From Sporomusa sphaeroides DSM 2875 (lineage in GTDB: Bacteria; Bacillota; Negativicutes; Sporomusales; Sporomusaceae), in contig NZ_CP146991.1 of assembly GCF_001941975.2 (NCBI RefSeq), positions 514,501 through 578,500 on the forward strand: a DNA stretch of 64,000 nucleotides, given 5' to 3'. Below the pieces are notes generated by a model. It was not told the DNA's origin and ran no database searches. It saw only the letters and a list, made by a program, of their open reading frames with translations. Both the position numbers and the translations under genes were made by a program. Shown here piece by piece: positions 10,726-22,502 of the stretch. How positions within the stretch are numbered: position 1 is the first letter of the stretch; every line of letters begins with the position of its first letter.

Positions 10726-11277
10726 ATGTCTAGAATTGGTAGGACTCCCATAGCTGTTCCTGCTGGCGTTACCGTAACCATCGGCGACAGCAATTTCGTA
10801 ACAGTTAAAGGCCCTAAAGGCGAACTGACCCGCCAACTCCACCCTGATATGATTATCGAGCTGGAAGGCAGCGTCATCAACGTCAAGCGGCCTACAGATA
10901 ATAAACAACACCGTTCGCTCCACGGTTTGACCCGGACGTTGGTCAGCAATATGGTAACCGGAGTAACCCAGGGTTTCGCGAAAACCTTAGAGATTGCCGG
11001 TGTAGGCTATCGTGCTGCTAAAGCTGGTCAAAAACTGGCGCTTACCTTAGGCTTCTCCCATCCGTTGGAAGTTGAACCGCCTACAGGTATCACCATTGAT
11101 GTTCCCGCACCTAACCGGATTGTTGTCTCCGGTATTGATAAAGAAGCGGTCGGTGCACTTGCTGCTAAAATTCGCGGTTATCGCGAACCGGAACCGTATA
11201 AAGGTAAAGGCATCAAATACGAAGGCGAAATTATCCGCCGCAAAGTCGGTAAAGCCGGCGGTAAAGGCAAGAAATAA
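10726..11277 (+). CDS. rplF: 50S ribosomal protein L6
   Basis: Large-subunit protein next to the factor-binding site, with two similar alpha/beta domains. 183 residues starting [14 protein letters not shown], with [22 protein letters not shown] and the C-terminal [18 protein letters not shown] behind caggaggtg. Confidence 0.97.
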   Translation: MSRIGRTPIAVPAGVTVTIGDSNFVTVKGPKGELTRQLHPDMIIELEGSVINVKRPTDNKQHRSLHGLTRTLVSNMVTGVTQGFAKTLEIAGVGYRAAKAGQKLALTLGFSHPLEVEPPTGITIDVPAPNRIVVSGIDKEAVGALAAKIRGYREPEPYKGKGIKYEGEIIRRKVGKAGGKGKK

Positions 11278-11315
11278 ACTCAAAAAAGGTAATTTAGGCG
11301 AAAGGAGTGAACACC

Positions 11316-11684
11316 TTGCTGCGTAAACCAAGCAAAAACATCGCGCGCCAAAAGCGGCAATTAAGAGCACGGAAAACTCTGATTGGCACCGTTGAACGCC
11401 CGCGTCTAAACGTATTCCGCAGTTTGAAGCATATTTATGCTCAGATTATCAACGATAAAACCGGTACTACCTTAGTAGCGGCCAGCACACTGGATAAAGA
11501 CATCAGTGCTAAAGTTGAATACGGTGGAAATACAGATGCAGCCAAAGCTGTAGGCGAGGCAATCGCTAAACGGGCCCTCGAAAAAGGAATCACTAAAGTG
11601 GTATTTGACCGCGCCGGCTATATCTATCACGGCCGCGTGGCTGCTCTGGCAGCTGCTGCACGCGAAGCCGGACTTGAATTCTAA
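11316..11684 (+). CDS. rplR: 50S ribosomal protein L18
   Basis: Binds 5S rRNA. 122 residues from the TTG at 11316 ([12 protein letters not shown]). A GTG at 11307 is in frame but lies inside the Shine-Dalgarno sequence aaaggag, so the TTG 8 bases downstream is the better start. Motifs [17 protein letters not shown] and [16 protein letters not shown] are as in the family. Confidence 0.93.
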   Translation: MLRKPSKNIARQKRQLRARKTLIGTVERPRLNVFRSLKHIYAQIINDKTGTTLVAASTLDKDISAKVEYGGNTDAAKAVGEAIAKRALEKGITKVVFDRAGYIYHGRVAALAAAAREAGLEF

Positions 11685-11701
11685 GAAAAGGAGGGAAATT
11701 A

Positions 11702-12202
11702 GTGGCTAGAATTGATTATACCGGTCTTGACCTTAAAGAAAGAGTAGTGTTCATTAACCGGGTTGCTAAGGTAGTAAAAGGCGGCAGACGCTTTTCCTTC
11801 AGTGCGCTGGTAGTTGTCGGCGACGGCGACGGCCATGTCGGTTTCGGCTTGGGCAAAGCTGCCGAAGTACCGGAAGCTATTCGTAAAGGCGTAGAAGACG
11901 CTAAAAAAAGTCTTATCAAGGTTCCTCTTGTCGGCACCACCATTCCCCATCAAATTACAGGTGAATTTGGCGCAGGCAAGGTATTGTTAAAGCCTGCCTC
12001 CGAAGGTACTGGCGTAATTGCCGGCGGTCCGGCCCGTGCGGTGCTTGAACTTGCTGGTATTAAAGATATCTTAACCAAATCACTTGGTTCATCTAATGCC
12101 AACAACGTAGTACGTGCCACCATAGTCGGCCTTAGCCAACTTAAACGCGCTGAAGAAGTTGCCAGCCTGCGCGGCAAGACCGTTCAGGAACTGTTGGGTT
12201 AA
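11702..12202 (+). CDS. rpsE: 30S ribosomal protein S5
   Basis: Decoding-fidelity protein, 166 residues. GTG start behind aaggaggg. N-terminal double-stranded RNA-binding domain with [19 protein letters not shown] and the C-terminal domain with [17 protein letters not shown]. Spacing to rpmD is 12 bases. Confidence 0.97.
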   Translation: MARIDYTGLDLKERVVFINRVAKVVKGGRRFSFSALVVVGDGDGHVGFGLGKAAEVPEAIRKGVEDAKKSLIKVPLVGTTIPHQITGEFGAGKVLLKPASEGTGVIAGGPARAVLELAGIKDILTKSLGSSNANNVVRATIVGLSQLKRAEEVASLRGKTVQELLG

Positions 12203-12214
12203 GGAGGTAACATC

Positions 12215-12400
12215 ATGGCGAAAATCAAAATTACTTTGACCCGTAGCTTGATTGGCAGACCCGAAGACCAACGCGCAACCGTAAAAGCTTTAGGTCTCAA
12301 GAAAACCAACAGCTCGGTCGTACAGGAAGATAATGCGGTAATCAGAGGCATGGTTCGCAAAGTAGAACACCTTGTTACTGTAGCAGAAGTAGCTGAATAA
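12215..12400 (+). CDS. rpmD: 50S ribosomal protein L30
   Basis: Small large-subunit protein, 61 residues, with [21 protein letters not shown] and the single-motif L30 fold. ATG behind taaggaggt. Confidence 0.95.
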   Translation: MAKIKITLTRSLIGRPEDQRATVKALGLKKTNSSVVQEDNAVIRGMVRKVEHLVTVAEVAE

Positions 12401-12448
12401 ATTACAAAATGGCGTTAGCCAATATACTAGTTCAAGGAGGTGCTGTTA

Positions 12449-12889
12449 ATGAAATTACATGAATTAGCTCCAGCGCCTGGTTCAAAAAAAGTTCGCACCC
12501 GTGTAGGCCGTGGACTTGGTTCCGGTCTTGGTAAAACTTCCGGTAAAGGCCACAAAGGTCAAAAAGCCCGTGCCGGCGGCGGTGTGCGTCCTGGTTTTGA
12601 AGGCGGCCAAAAGCCCTTGTACTTAAGATTGCCCAAACGTGGCTTCACCAATATATTTGCCAAAGAATACAGCGAAGTTAACGTAGCTGTACTCAACCGC
12701 TTTGATAACGGAACGGTGGTTGATCTTGAGGCATTGGTAGAAGCTGGTGTAATCAAAAAAGTGCTTGACGGTCTTAGAATCTTAGGCAATGGCGAGCTTA
12801 ACAAGGCTCTAACAGTAAAAGCCAATGGCTTTACTAAGTCGGCCGCTGAAAAAATTCAGGCAGCCGGCGGTTCTGTCGAGGTGATTTAA
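12449..12889 (+). CDS. rplO: 50S ribosomal protein L15
   Basis: Late-assembly large-subunit protein. 146 residues from the ATG at 12449, 8 bases behind caaggagg; an in-frame GTG at 12440 overlaps the Shine-Dalgarno sequence and is rejected. Glycine/basic N-terminal part with [20 protein letters not shown] and the signature RLPKRGF. secY begins immediately after the stop. Confidence 0.95.
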   Translation: MKLHELAPAPGSKKVRTRVGRGLGSGLGKTSGKGHKGQKARAGGGVRPGFEGGQKPLYLRLPKRGFTNIFAKEYSEVNVAVLNRFDNGTVVDLEALVEAGVIKKVLDGLRILGNGELNKALTVKANGFTKSAAEKIQAAGGSVEVI

Positions 12890-14146
12890 TTGCTGGCAGG
12901 GCTCTCGAACGTTTTAAAGATTACCGAACTGAGGCAAAAGGTAGTATTTACCTTAATTATGTTCCTGGTGTTTCGCTTAGGCACACATATCCCGGTACCG
13001 GGAGTGAATGCCTCTGTCATCGAGCAGCTGTTTACTCAAGGTAATCTGTTTGGGCTTCTGGATATGTTTTCAGGTGGTGCTCTCAGCAAGTTTTCAATTT
13101 TTGCGATGAGCATAACGCCCTATATCAATGCCTCGATTATCATGCAGCTACTCACCGTAGTTGTACCGAAATTTGAGCAATGGTCCAAAGAAGGCGATGA
13201 AGGTCGTAAAAAAATTACCCAAATTACCCGCTATGGTACTGTTGTGCTTGGTTTTATCCAAGCCATTGGTATGGCCTTTGGCCTAAAAGTAGCTATCATC
13301 AACCCCGGGGTTGGCTCCATCCTTCTTGTGGCGATTACCCTGACCGCAGGAACGACGTTCCTAATGTGGGTGGGTGAGCAAATCACCGATAAAGGGATTG
13401 GGAACGGTATCTCGCTTATTATCTTTGCCGGTATCGTATCAAGCCTGCCGGGTGGCATCTATACGATGTTTGAGTATTTGAGTGCCGGAACAATTAGTAT
13501 ATTTAGTCTGCTATTGTTCTTAATAATTGGTTTGGCCATGATTGTATTTGTTATCGCAATACAGCAAGGCCAGCGCAGAATTCCTGTTCAGTATGCCAAA
13601 CGGGTAGTTGGCCGGAAAATGTATGGTGGCCATTCTACTCACATTCCGCTGAAAGTAAATCAAGCGGGCGTTATTCCGATAATCTTTGCGTCATCTGTGC
13701 TGATGTTCCCAGTAACCATTGCTCAGTTTATTAATGTACCCTGGGTAAAAACCGTGGCAGAGTGGTTTGCGTGGGGCACGCCGATACAAACAGTTTTGTA
13801 TGCGCTCTTAATCGTGTTCTTTACGTATTTCTACACTGCGGTTACTGTGAATATATCAGATATGGCAGAGAACATGAAAAAACACGGCGGATTTATTCCG
13901 GGCATCAGGCCGGGTAAACCCACCGCCGATTATTTAGACCGGATTATGACCAGAATTACCCTGGCCGGATCCATATTCTTGGCCATCATCGCCATATTGC
14001 CAAACTTCATCGGAGCCATAACCAATATCCAGGGAGTGTATTTTGGCGGTACAGCTCTGCTCATTGTAGTAGGCGTGGCCTTAGACACCATGAAGCAAAT
14101 TGAGGCGCTGGTACTCATGCGTCATTATCAAGGCTTCATGAAGTAG
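12890..14146 (+). CDS. secY: Preprotein translocase subunit SecY
   Basis: Central channel of the Sec translocon in the cytoplasmic membrane; partners SecE, SecG and SecA. 418 residues with about ten membrane helices. Plug region GLLDMFSGGALSKFSIFAM, first SecY signature near residue 70 and the cytoplasmic loop IQQGQRRIPVQYAKR. The TTG start abuts the rplO stop, with gaggtg inside rplO as ribosome-binding site, so translation is likely coupled. Confidence 0.96.
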   Translation: MLAGLSNVLKITELRQKVVFTLIMFLVFRLGTHIPVPGVNASVIEQLFTQGNLFGLLDMFSGGALSKFSIFAMSITPYINASIIMQLLTVVVPKFEQWSKEGDEGRKKITQITRYGTVVLGFIQAIGMAFGLKVAIINPGVGSILLVAITLTAGTTFLMWVGEQITDKGIGNGISLIIFAGIVSSLPGGIYTMFEYLSAGTISIFSLLLFLIIGLAMIVFVIAIQQGQRRIPVQYAKRVVGRKMYGGHSTHIPLKVNQAGVIPIIFASSVLMFPVTIAQFINVPWVKTVAEWFAWGTPIQTVLYALLIVFFTYFYTAVTVNISDMAENMKKHGGFIPGIRPGKPTADYLDRIMTRITLAGSIFLAIIAILPNFIGAITNIQGVYFGGTALLIVVGVALDTMKQIEALVLMRHYQGFMK

Positions 14147-15555
<1,409 letters not shown>

Positions 15556-15568
15556 GAGGAGACGGCTT

Positions 15569-15871
15569 GTGCCAGATGGAACTATAATCCCGGGGCACAT
15601 TGTAATATCATCAGCAGGACGTGATGCTGGCCACGCTTATATGGTAATAGGGTGGTATAAGCCGCAAACTCTTCTGGTAGCTGACGGACGCGGACGTAAA
15701 GTCACCAGTCCTAAGAAAAAGAACGTTAAACACGTAAGAAGGCTTTCTATTGCTAATCCTATGACGGAAACAGTCACCGGTGCTCTAACAATTACCGATG
15801 AAAACATCCGTCAGGCGCTCGCCCAATTTAGGCGGCCGGATAAGCTGGTAAAAGCGGACGAGGAGGAATAG
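15569..15871 (+). CDS. KOW-domain RNA-binding protein (L14e-like)
   Basis: A 100-residue protein that sits between map and infA, the place where many Firmicutes carry a KOW-domain protein annotated as L14E/L6E/L27E-like. It starts with GTG behind aggaggag. Residues about 8-35 (GHIVISSAGRDAGHAYMVIG) fit a KOW motif and KSPKKKNVKH-like basic residues follow. RNA or ribosome binding is inferred from the fold and neighbours; the exact role is unknown. Confidence 0.8.
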   Translation: MPDGTIIPGHIVISSAGRDAGHAYMVIGWYKPQTLLVADGRGRKVTSPKKKNVKHVRRLSIANPMTETVTGALTITDENIRQALAQFRRPDKLVKADEEE

Positions 15872-15874
15872 CTC

Positions 15875-16093
15875 ATGTCCAAACAAGATGTAATTGAAGT
15901 GGAAGGTACAGTCGTTGAGGCTCTGCCTAACGCTATGTTCCAGGTAAAATTGGAGAACGGTCATATTGTACTGGCGCATGTATCAGGAAAAATTCGCATG
16001 AACTTTATTCGGATTTTACCTGGCGATAAAGTTACTATTGAACTAACACCGTACGATTTGAAACGCGGCCGTATTACCTATAGGTTTAAATAG
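15875..16093 (+). CDS. infA: Translation initiation factor IF-1
   Basis: OB-fold factor that occupies the ribosomal A site during initiation. 72 residues, exactly the usual length, with [20 protein letters not shown] and [18 protein letters not shown]. It starts 3 bases behind the KOW gene with gaggagg as ribosome-binding site. The 86-base spacer to rpmJ contains a 6-bp hairpin (16118-16135). Confidence 0.97.
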   Translation: MSKQDVIEVEGTVVEALPNAMFQVKLENGHIVLAHVSGKIRMNFIRILPGDKVTIELTPYDLKRGRITYRFK

Positions 16094-16179
16094 GTTGTTA
16101 GTTATCGGTCGTCGGTCGTCAGGTTCTGTCCTGACAACTGGCCACTGACGGCGGATGACCGCTAAAGGGAGGTTTAATT

Positions 16180-16293
16180 ATGAAAGTAAGGCCATCAGTT
16201 AAGCCTATATGTGAGAAATGCAAAATCATCAAACGGCATGGCCGGGTAATGGTGATTTGTGAAAATCCCAAACATAAACAAAAACAAGGCTAA
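16180..16293 (+). CDS. rpmJ: 50S ribosomal protein L36, zinc type
   Basis: A 37-residue gene, read directly from the sequence: [20 protein letters not shown] followed by [17 protein letters not shown]. Three Cys (11, 14, 27) and His32 form the zinc site of the C+ form. ATG 8 bases behind aagggagg. It lies in the expected position between infA and rpsM. Confidence 0.97.
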   Translation: MKVRPSVKPICEKCKIIKRHGRVMVICENPKHKQKQG

Positions 16294-16319
16294 AAAAAAG
16301 TGAGGGGGTGGATTAAACC

Positions 16320-16691
16320 ATGGCACGTATTGCCGGTGTAGACTTACCGCGTGACAAACGCATTGAAATTGCTTTAACATATATCTATGGTATTGGACTT
16401 ACCTTATCAAAAGAGATCCTTGCCAAGACCGGAATCAACCCGGACACCAGGACTCGGGACTTGACTGAGGAAGAAGTTGCTAAACTGCGTGAATCCATTG
16501 ACAAAAACTATCACGTAGAAGGCGACCTTCGTCGGGAAGAAGCTCTAAATATTAAGCGGCTCATTGAGATCGGCTCTTATCGTGGCAAGCGGCATCGCAT
16601 GGGTCTTCCTGTACGCGGTCAGCGTACCAAGACCAATGCCCGTACCCGCAAAGGCCCGAAACGGACTGTCGGCGCTAAAAAGAAGAAGTAA
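16320..16691 (+). CDS. rpsM: 30S ribosomal protein S13
   Basis: Head protein at the subunit bridge. 123 residues beginning [20 protein letters not shown] and containing [20 protein letters not shown] with a basic tail. ATG behind gaggggg. Confidence 0.97.
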   Translation: MARIAGVDLPRDKRIEIALTYIYGIGLTLSKEILAKTGINPDTRTRDLTEEEVAKLRESIDKNYHVEGDLRREEALNIKRLIEIGSYRGKRHRMGLPVRGQRTKTNARTRKGPKRTVGAKKKK

Positions 16692-16704
16692 GGAGGGGTA
16701 ACCT

Positions 16705-17097
16705 TTGGCTCAAAAGAAAGTTGCAAGACCAAAACGCAGAGAACGTAAAAATATAGAACATGGTGTTGCTCATATTCGTTCGACTTTTAACAACACCATC
16801 GTCACCATTACTGATACCAGAGGCAATGCCATTTCCTGGGCAAGCGCTGGCGGACTGGGCTTTAGAGGATCGCGCAAAAGCACACCGTTTGCTGCTCAAA
16901 TGGCTGCCGAAACTGCAGCTAAAGCTGCCATGGAACATGGCCTCAAGCAAATCGAAGTATTTGTAAAAGGTCCCGGATCAGGCCGTGAAGCGGCTATCCG
17001 CTCCCTTCAGGCTGCTGGCCTTGAAGTAAATATGATTAAAGACGTAACACCCATTCCGCATAATGGATGCCGTCCGCCGAAAAGAAGAAGAGTTTAA
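16705..17097 (+). CDS. rpsK: 30S ribosomal protein S11
   Basis: Platform protein near the E site. 130 residues; TTG start behind aaggagggg. Motifs [29 protein letters not shown] and the C-terminal [13 protein letters not shown] are conserved. Confidence 0.96.
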   Translation: MAQKKVARPKRRERKNIEHGVAHIRSTFNNTIVTITDTRGNAISWASAGGLGFRGSRKSTPFAAQMAAETAAKAAMEHGLKQIEVFVKGPGSGREAAIRSLQAAGLEVNMIKDVTPIPHNGCRPPKRRRV

Positions 17098-17121
17098 GGA
17101 ATTGGGAGGTGTTTGGTAAGA

Positions 17122-17754
17122 ATGGCAAAATATACAGGACCTGTTTGCAGATTATGCCGCCGCGAAGGTGCAAAACTGTATCTTAAAGGCGACAGATGCT
17201 ATAGTGATAAATGCTCGTTCACAGAGCGCGGCTTTGCTCCCGGCCAGCATGGCGCCGGTCAAACCCGTAAAAAAGTTTCCGAATATGGCATTCAGCTGCG
17301 GGAGAAGCAAAAAACCCGCCGTATTTACGGTGTGCTTGAACGCCAATTCCACAACTACTTTGTAAAAGCTGACCGCCAAAAAGGCATTACCGGTGAAAAC
17401 CTTTTGGTAATGCTGGAAAGAAGACTTGACAATGTTGTTTTCCGCATGGGGCTGGCTGAAAGCCGTAACCAGGCAAGACAACTGGTACGTCACGGACTTA
17501 TCAGAGTTAACGGCCGCCGCGTCAACATTCCGTCTTTCCTGGTAAAAGCAGGCGACGCTGTTGGTGTACGCGAAGAAAGTAAACAATCACCTATTATCAA
17601 AAAAATTGCTGAATCTTTAGGATCTAAGCAAGCTCCGGCTTGGCTTGAAGTGAATGCTGAAGATATGAGCGGTAAGGTTATGCGCTACCCCACCCGGGAG
17701 GAAATTGATATTCCTATCCAGGAGCATCTCATTGTCGAGTTGTATTCAAGATAA
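17122..17754 (+). CDS. rpsD: 30S ribosomal protein S4
   Basis: Assembly initiator of the small subunit; autoregulatory in several bacteria. 210 residues from the ATG at 17122. An in-frame TTG at 17113 is within 2-3 bases of the Shine-Dalgarno sequence gggaggt and is rejected. N-terminal CRLC and CYSDKC cysteines (zinc form) and an S4 RNA-binding domain ([20 protein letters not shown]). Confidence 0.94.
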   Translation: MAKYTGPVCRLCRREGAKLYLKGDRCYSDKCSFTERGFAPGQHGAGQTRKKVSEYGIQLREKQKTRRIYGVLERQFHNYFVKADRQKGITGENLLVMLERRLDNVVFRMGLAESRNQARQLVRHGLIRVNGRRVNIPSFLVKAGDAVGVREESKQSPIIKKIAESLGSKQAPAWLEVNAEDMSGKVMRYPTREEIDIPIQEHLIVELYSR

Positions 17755-17818
17755 TCTGCCCTCAACCGTGGCGATGGCGTAACGTAAGAGTTTGGCCAAA
17801 TGAGGAGGGTTTTTCCGG

Positions 17819-18778
17819 ATGATTGAAATCGAAAAACCGAAGATCGATATAGTGGAAATAAGTGAAGACAACCGATATGGCAAATTTGTATGGGAACCGC
17901 TTGACAGGGGCTTTGGCATTACGCTGGGCAACAGTTTAAGACGGGTACTTCTCTCCTCTTTGCCTGGCGCGGCTGTAACCTCGGTGAAAATCGACGGTGT
18001 ACTTCACGAATTTGCCACTATCCCCGGTGTTCGGGAGGACGTCACCGACATAATTCTCAACCTAAAAGAATTGTGTATTAAAATGCATAGTGACGAGCCA
18101 AAAGTTTTACTGGTTGAAGCGTCTGAAGACGGTGAAATCACCGCAGGCGATATTAAGGCCGACGCTGACATTGAAATTCTAAACCCTGAACTCCACTTGG
18201 CGACAGTAGGTGCCGGCGGCAAGCTCCGCATGGAAATCATGGTTGAAAAAGGCAAAGGCTATGTACCGGCTGACAAAAATAAAAAGCCCGACCATGTCAT
18301 CGGGGTTATACCTATTGACTCCATCTTCTCGCCCATTGTCCGCGTCAATTATAACGTATCCGACACCCGTGTCGGCAACGTAACCAATTATGACAAGCTG
18401 ACATTGGAAGTATGGACAGATGGCAGTATGCGTCCCGAAGAAGCTGTCAGCAAAGCTGCTGGCATAATGGTGTCGCACCTGAAATTATTTCAAAATATTG
18501 CCGGAGAACCTCCTGAAGAGGATGAGGGTCAGGGTTTGGTTTCTGAAGAACCGGCTGAGGGTAAAAACAGGACAATGGAAATGACCATTGAAGACCTGGA
18601 CCTCTCGGTGCGTTCTTACAACTGCTTGAAACGGGCCGGAATCAACACTGTGGCTGAACTTGTACAAAAGAGCGAAGAAGATATGATGAAAGTTCGCAAC
18701 TTGGGCAGGAAGTCACTGGAAGAAGTTAAGAAAAAGATTGTTGAAATGGGTCTGTCACTTGCAGAACACGAAGAGTAA
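17819..18778 (+). CDS. rpoA: RNA polymerase alpha subunit
   Basis: Dimerising scaffold of RNA polymerase. 319 residues: N-terminal assembly domain ([20 protein letters not shown]) and C-terminal domain with two helix-hairpin-helix motifs ([33 protein letters not shown]) that contacts UP elements and activators. Usual place between rpsD and rplQ. ATG 9 bases behind gaggagggt. Confidence 0.97.
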   Translation: MIEIEKPKIDIVEISEDNRYGKFVWEPLDRGFGITLGNSLRRVLLSSLPGAAVTSVKIDGVLHEFATIPGVREDVTDIILNLKELCIKMHSDEPKVLLVEASEDGEITAGDIKADADIEILNPELHLATVGAGGKLRMEIMVEKGKGYVPADKNKKPDHVIGVIPIDSIFSPIVRVNYNVSDTRVGNVTNYDKLTLEVWTDGSMRPEEAVSKAAGIMVSHLKLFQNIAGEPPEEDEGQGLVSEEPAEGKNRTMEMTIEDLDLSVRSYNCLKRAGINTVAELVQKSEEDMMKVRNLGRKSLEEVKKKIVEMGLSLAEHEE

Positions 18779-18793
18779 AGGGAGGGAAGAGTT

Positions 18794-19132
18794 GTGGCCT
18801 ACAGAAAGTTAGGACGGGACACCAGTGCGCGTAAAGCGTTGTTTCGCAGCATGTTAACTTCCTTCTTTGCATATGAGCGTATTGAGACAACAGAAGCTAA
18901 GGCAAAAGAAATCAGCGGCATGGCCGAAAAAATGATCACTTTAGCCAAGCGGGGCGACCTGCATGCACGTCGCCAAGTGTTATCAAGCCTCTACGACGAA
19001 GAAGTTGTAACAAAACTGTTTGATGTAATTGCCCCTAAATATGCTGAGCGTCAAGGTGGTTATACCCGGGTGCTTAAGCTGGGACCGCGTCGCGGCGATG
19101 CAGCTCCGATGGCGATTATCGAATTAGTGTAA
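18794..19132 (+). CDS. rplQ: 50S ribosomal protein L17
   Basis: Last gene of the alpha operon, 112 residues. GTG start behind gggaggg. Motifs [20 protein letters not shown] and the C-terminal [17 protein letters not shown] terminator-like hairpin follows. Confidence 0.96.
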   Translation: MAYRKLGRDTSARKALFRSMLTSFFAYERIETTEAKAKEISGMAEKMITLAKRGDLHARRQVLSSLYDEEVVTKLFDVIAPKYAERQGGYTRVLKLGPRRGDAAPMAIIELV

Positions 19133-19147
19133 CACGTAAAAGACGAG

Positions 19148-19175
19148 GGCGGCCCGGCGGGTCGCCTTTATTCTT
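19148..19175 (+). terminator. Terminator of the ribosomal cluster
   Basis: 8-bp GC-rich stem (19148-19155 with 19159-19166, one G-T pair), ggc loop, followed by tttattctt. Placed 15 bases behind rplQ. It is probably a partial terminator since the T-run is interrupted. Confidence 0.7.
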
Positions 19176-19194
19176 ACAAACTATCGGTTTCCTA

Positions 19195-19223
19195 TTCAAA
19201 TGTCTGACAAGAAGTTATACAAT
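19195..19223 (+). promoter_or_regulatory. Candidate promoter of ecfA1
   Basis: TTCAAA (19195-19200), 17-base spacer, TACAAT (19218-19223), 56 bases before the ecfA1 start. The -35 box matches the sigma-A consensus at 4 of 6 bases and the -10 at 5 of 6. Confidence 0.45.
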
Positions 19224-19279
19224 AGACTTGGCGGACTACTAGTCAGCGTACTTTTCGCAAAAGGGGTGCAGCACCTCAT

Positions 19280-20110
19280 ATGGGAGAACTTATTAAAATT
19301 GAAAACATGCGTCATACCTATCCCGGCTATGATGGCCAGGAGGTCCATGCGCTTACCGATATTAATCTCACCGTTGAACAGGGTGAATTTCTTGCCGTCA
19401 TTGGCACCAATGGTTCGGGAAAATCAACCCTGGCAAAACATCTCAACGCCCTTATCCTGCCCACCGGCGGTAAGTGCCTGGTAGCCGGCATGGATACTTC
19501 CGACCCGGCTAACGTGTGGAACATTCGCCAGCAAGTAGGCATGGTGTTTCAGAATCCTGACAACCAAATTGTGGCTGCGATTGTGGAAGAAGATGTAGCC
19601 TTTGGCCCGGAGAATTTAGGTGTACCACCTGCGGAAATTTCCCGGCGGGTGACCGAATCACTGGCACTGGTTAATATGGAGGAATACCGTCATCATGGTC
19701 CCCATCTCCTATCCGGCGGACAAAAGCAGCGGGTAGCTATTGCCGGTGTATTGGCAATGCGGCCCAAATGCCTGGTGCTTGATGAACCTACGGCCATGCT
19801 GGACCCCCGTGGGCGCAAGGAAGTGCTTGATACCGTGTACCGGTTAAATAAGGAAGGTATTACTGTTGTTTATATTACCCACTTCATGGAAGAAGCGGTT
19901 GCTGCCCATCGGGTAGTGGTTATGGAGCAAGGCAAGGTTGTCCTGGAAGGGACACCGGCAGAGGTCTTCTGTCAGGTAGAAAAGTTAAAAGCTATGGGCT
20001 TAGATGTTCCGGCAGCGGCAGAAGTGGCTGCCTGCCTGCGGGAGCAAGGCATGACACTGGACGAAACGATAATAAGTGATGAACAACTGGTGGTGGCGCT
20101 ATGTCCATAA
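19280..20110 (+). CDS. ecfA1: Energy-coupling factor transporter ATPase EcfA1
   Basis: One of two ATPases that power ECF-type vitamin and metal uptake, working with EcfA2, EcfT and separate substrate-binding S proteins. 276 residues: Walker A GTNGSGKST, Q-loop MVFQNPDNQ, signature LLSGGQKQRVAIAG, Walker B CLVLDEPTAMLD, H-loop YITHFMEE. It overlaps ecfA2 by 10 bases. The position behind rplQ is standard in Firmicutes. No S component is in the window. Confidence 0.93.
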   Translation: MGELIKIENMRHTYPGYDGQEVHALTDINLTVEQGEFLAVIGTNGSGKSTLAKHLNALILPTGGKCLVAGMDTSDPANVWNIRQQVGMVFQNPDNQIVAAIVEEDVAFGPENLGVPPAEISRRVTESLALVNMEEYRHHGPHLLSGGQKQRVAIAGVLAMRPKCLVLDEPTAMLDPRGRKEVLDTVYRLNKEGITVVYITHFMEEAVAAHRVVVMEQGKVVLEGTPAEVFCQVEKLKAMGLDVPAAAEVAACLREQGMTLDETIISDEQLVVALCP

Positions 20111-20970
20111 GCTTTGAAAACGTTACCTACACCTATATGCCGAAAACTCCTTATCAGCGGACTGCTATCCAGAATATTAACCTCACCATCCAGAATGGCG
20201 AGTTTGTCGGCATTATTGGGCACACCGGTTCAGGCAAATCCACGCTTGTGCAGCATATGAACGGACTGATTACCCCTACCTCCGGCCATGTGCGCGTGGA
20301 AGGCATTGACTTAAAGGACAAGAATCAGGCGGCGCGGGATGCCAGACGGCGGGTAGGCATGGTCTTTCAATATCCGGAGCACCAGCTGTTTGAAGAAACC
20401 ATCTACCAGGATATTGCATTCGGACCTAAAAACTTGAGCATACCGGAAGAGCAAATCGAGAGCCGGGTACGCCGGGCGATGGATTTTGTCGGCCTGGATT
20501 TTGCCACCTTTAAAGACCGTTCCCCGTTTAACCTGAGCGGCGGTCAAATGCGCAGGGTAGCCATTGCCGGCGTTATTGCCCTCGAGCCCGCCTATCTGGT
20601 GCTGGATGAACCGGCGGCCGGGCTTGATCCGCGCGGGCGTGACGAGATCTTTGGTCAAATTGTCAAGCTGCACCAGCAAACAGATACAACCGTCATATTG
20701 GTATCACATAATATGGAGGACGTCGCCCGGTTTGCCACCCGGGTACTGGTGATGAACGGCGGACAAATTACTCTTGACGGGCCGCCGGAGGATATTTTTA
20801 CCCACGGACGGGAGGAACTTACCGCGGCAGGACTTGATGTACCGCCGCTTACCGCACTTATTGACAAGCTGCAGGCTAAGGGCTTGGCGATCAGCAATAC
20901 CGCTCTGACGGCCGAAGCTGCGGCCCGGGAAATCTCTAAAGCCATTAGGGGGCGGACACATGCTCAATGA
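20101..20970 (+). CDS. ecfA2: Energy-coupling factor transporter ATPase EcfA2
   Basis: Second ATPase of the ECF module, 289 residues. Walker A GHTGSGKST, Q-loop MVFQYPEHQLFEET, signature NLSGGQMRRVAIAG, Walker B YLVLDEPAAGLDPRG, H-loop SHNMEDVARFA. It overlaps both ecfA1 and ecfT by about 10 bases, so the three genes form one translationally coupled unit. Confidence 0.93.
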   Translation: MSISFENVTYTYMPKTPYQRTAIQNINLTIQNGEFVGIIGHTGSGKSTLVQHMNGLITPTSGHVRVEGIDLKDKNQAARDARRRVGMVFQYPEHQLFEETIYQDIAFGPKNLSIPEEQIESRVRRAMDFVGLDFATFKDRSPFNLSGGQMRRVAIAGVIALEPAYLVLDEPAAGLDPRGRDEIFGQIVKLHQQTDTTVILVSHNMEDVARFATRVLVMNGGQITLDGPPEDIFTHGREELTAAGLDVPPLTALIDKLQAKGLAISNTALTAEAAAREISKAIRGRTHAQ

Positions 20971-21760
20971 TATTACACTGGGACAATACTTCCCCGGAAA
21001 TTCGCCCATTCATTTGCTGGATCCCCGCACTAAAATCCTGGGTATTGTTCTTTATATTTTCACCATCTTTCTGGCGGAGGGCTATCTGGCGTACGCCATC
21101 CTGATAGCCTTTGCAGTTATGGCAGTGCTCATTTCAGCTATTCCTTTCCGGTTGGTCCTCAAGTCAATTAAACCATTATGGATTATCGTTTTACTGACAC
21201 TGGCCATTCATGTTTTTACTACTCCCGGTAATGTGATCGGTAACCTGGGCCCGCTGACCGTCACCCAGGAAGGGACACGCATGGGCGTACTCATGTCGCT
21301 GCGGCTGGTGCTGCTTATTGCCGTATCCTCCCTGCTGACGTTTACCACTTCGCCCATTGCGTTGACTGACGGTATCGAGCGGCTGTTAAATCCGTTCCGC
21401 CGCCTGGGCGTACCGGCTCATGAGCTGGCGATGATGATGACCATTGCCCTGCGCTTTATTCCTACCCTGCTGGAAGAGACTGACCGGATTATGAAAGCAC
21501 AGATGGCTCGCGGTGCAGATTTTGCTTCAGGCAATATTTTAAAACGGGCCAAAAATATGGTGCCGCTATTGGTGCCACTGTTTATCAGTGCCTTTCGCCG
21601 GGCTGATGAACTGGCTGTCGCCATGGAGGCCAGATGCTACCGCGGCGGCGAAAACCGCACCAGGATGAAAGAGCTTAAACTTGGTACGCGAGACATGCTG
21701 GCGGCTGTTGTGCTGGCAATATTGCCGGTAATACTGCTTGCTGTTAAGCATATAAAATAG
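20960..21760 (+). CDS. ecfT: Energy-coupling factor transmembrane protein EcfT
   Basis: Membrane scaffold that links the ATPases to S components. 266 residues with about five or six membrane helices and coupling-helix motifs AQMARGADF and AMEARCYRGG, which carry the conserved Ala-Arg-Gly signatures. Start overlaps the ecfA2 end by 11 bases. Confidence 0.93.
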   Translation: MLNDITLGQYFPGNSPIHLLDPRTKILGIVLYIFTIFLAEGYLAYAILIAFAVMAVLISAIPFRLVLKSIKPLWIIVLLTLAIHVFTTPGNVIGNLGPLTVTQEGTRMGVLMSLRLVLLIAVSSLLTFTTSPIALTDGIERLLNPFRRLGVPAHELAMMMTIALRFIPTLLEETDRIMKAQMARGADFASGNILKRAKNMVPLLVPLFISAFRRADELAVAMEARCYRGGENRTRMKELKLGTRDMLAAVVLAILPVILLAVKHIK

Positions 21761-21764
21761 CCCT

Positions 21765-22502
21765 ATGAGAAACATTAAGCTTATACTGGCTTATGACGGC
21801 ACCGCCTATCACGGCTTTCAACGGCAAGCAAACGCCATGACCATTCAGCAAATAGTAGAGGAGCGGCTTGCCAGGCTGTTCGGCCACCCTTTAAAACTTA
21901 CCGGTTCAGCCCGGACCGATACCGGGGTGCACGCATATGGCCAGGTTGTCAACTTTTATACTCAAGGCACCATTCCCACCGAACGCATTGTCTTGGCGGC
22001 TAAAGGACTGCTGCCGCCGGATATTGTCGTTGTGGACGCCGCCGAAGAAACTCCCGGGTTTCATGCCCGCCGTTCAGCCACAGGGAAAATTTACCGCTAC
22101 CGGCTTTTAAATACGAAATTGCCCAATCCGTTTGAACGGAATTATGCCTGGCATATTGCCACCAGGCTTGATGCCGCCCTGATGCATGAGGCGGCGCAAG
22201 CGGTTGTCGGTACGCATGACTTTTCTGCTTTTCGGGCAGCCGGGGGAGCGCCGGTAAGCCCGGTACGCACCATTATGGCGGCAGCCTGCCGTGAGGTTGG
22301 GACTTGTGGCATTGAATTTGAATTTTGGGGTACAGGCTTTTTATACCATATGGTGCGTAATCTGGTTGGGACGCTGGTAGAAGTAGGTGGACACCGCCGG
22401 ACCCCTGGAGATTTTGCCAGGGTACTGGCAGGAGGTGACCGTCACGCTGCAGGCATTACCGCCCCGCCCCAGGGCTTGTATTTAATAGAAGTTAAATATT
22501 AG
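21765..22502 (+). CDS. truA: tRNA pseudouridine(38-40) synthase
   Basis: Converts uridines 38-40 of the anticodon arm into pseudouridine. 245 residues with the catalytic segment GSARTDTGVHAYGQV (the Asp of RTD is the nucleophile), the N-terminal LAYDGTAYHGFQRQ and the C-terminal FLYHMVRNLVGTL. It follows ecfT after 4 bases. Behind it (22553-22571) is a weak ggcc hairpin without a clear T-run. Confidence 0.95.
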   Translation: MRNIKLILAYDGTAYHGFQRQANAMTIQQIVEERLARLFGHPLKLTGSARTDTGVHAYGQVVNFYTQGTIPTERIVLAAKGLLPPDIVVVDAAEETPGFHARRSATGKIYRYRLLNTKLPNPFERNYAWHIATRLDAALMHEAAQAVVGTHDFSAFRAAGGAPVSPVRTIMAAACREVGTCGIEFEFWGTGFLYHMVRNLVGTLVEVGGHRRTPGDFARVLAGGDRHAAGITAPPQGLYLIEVKY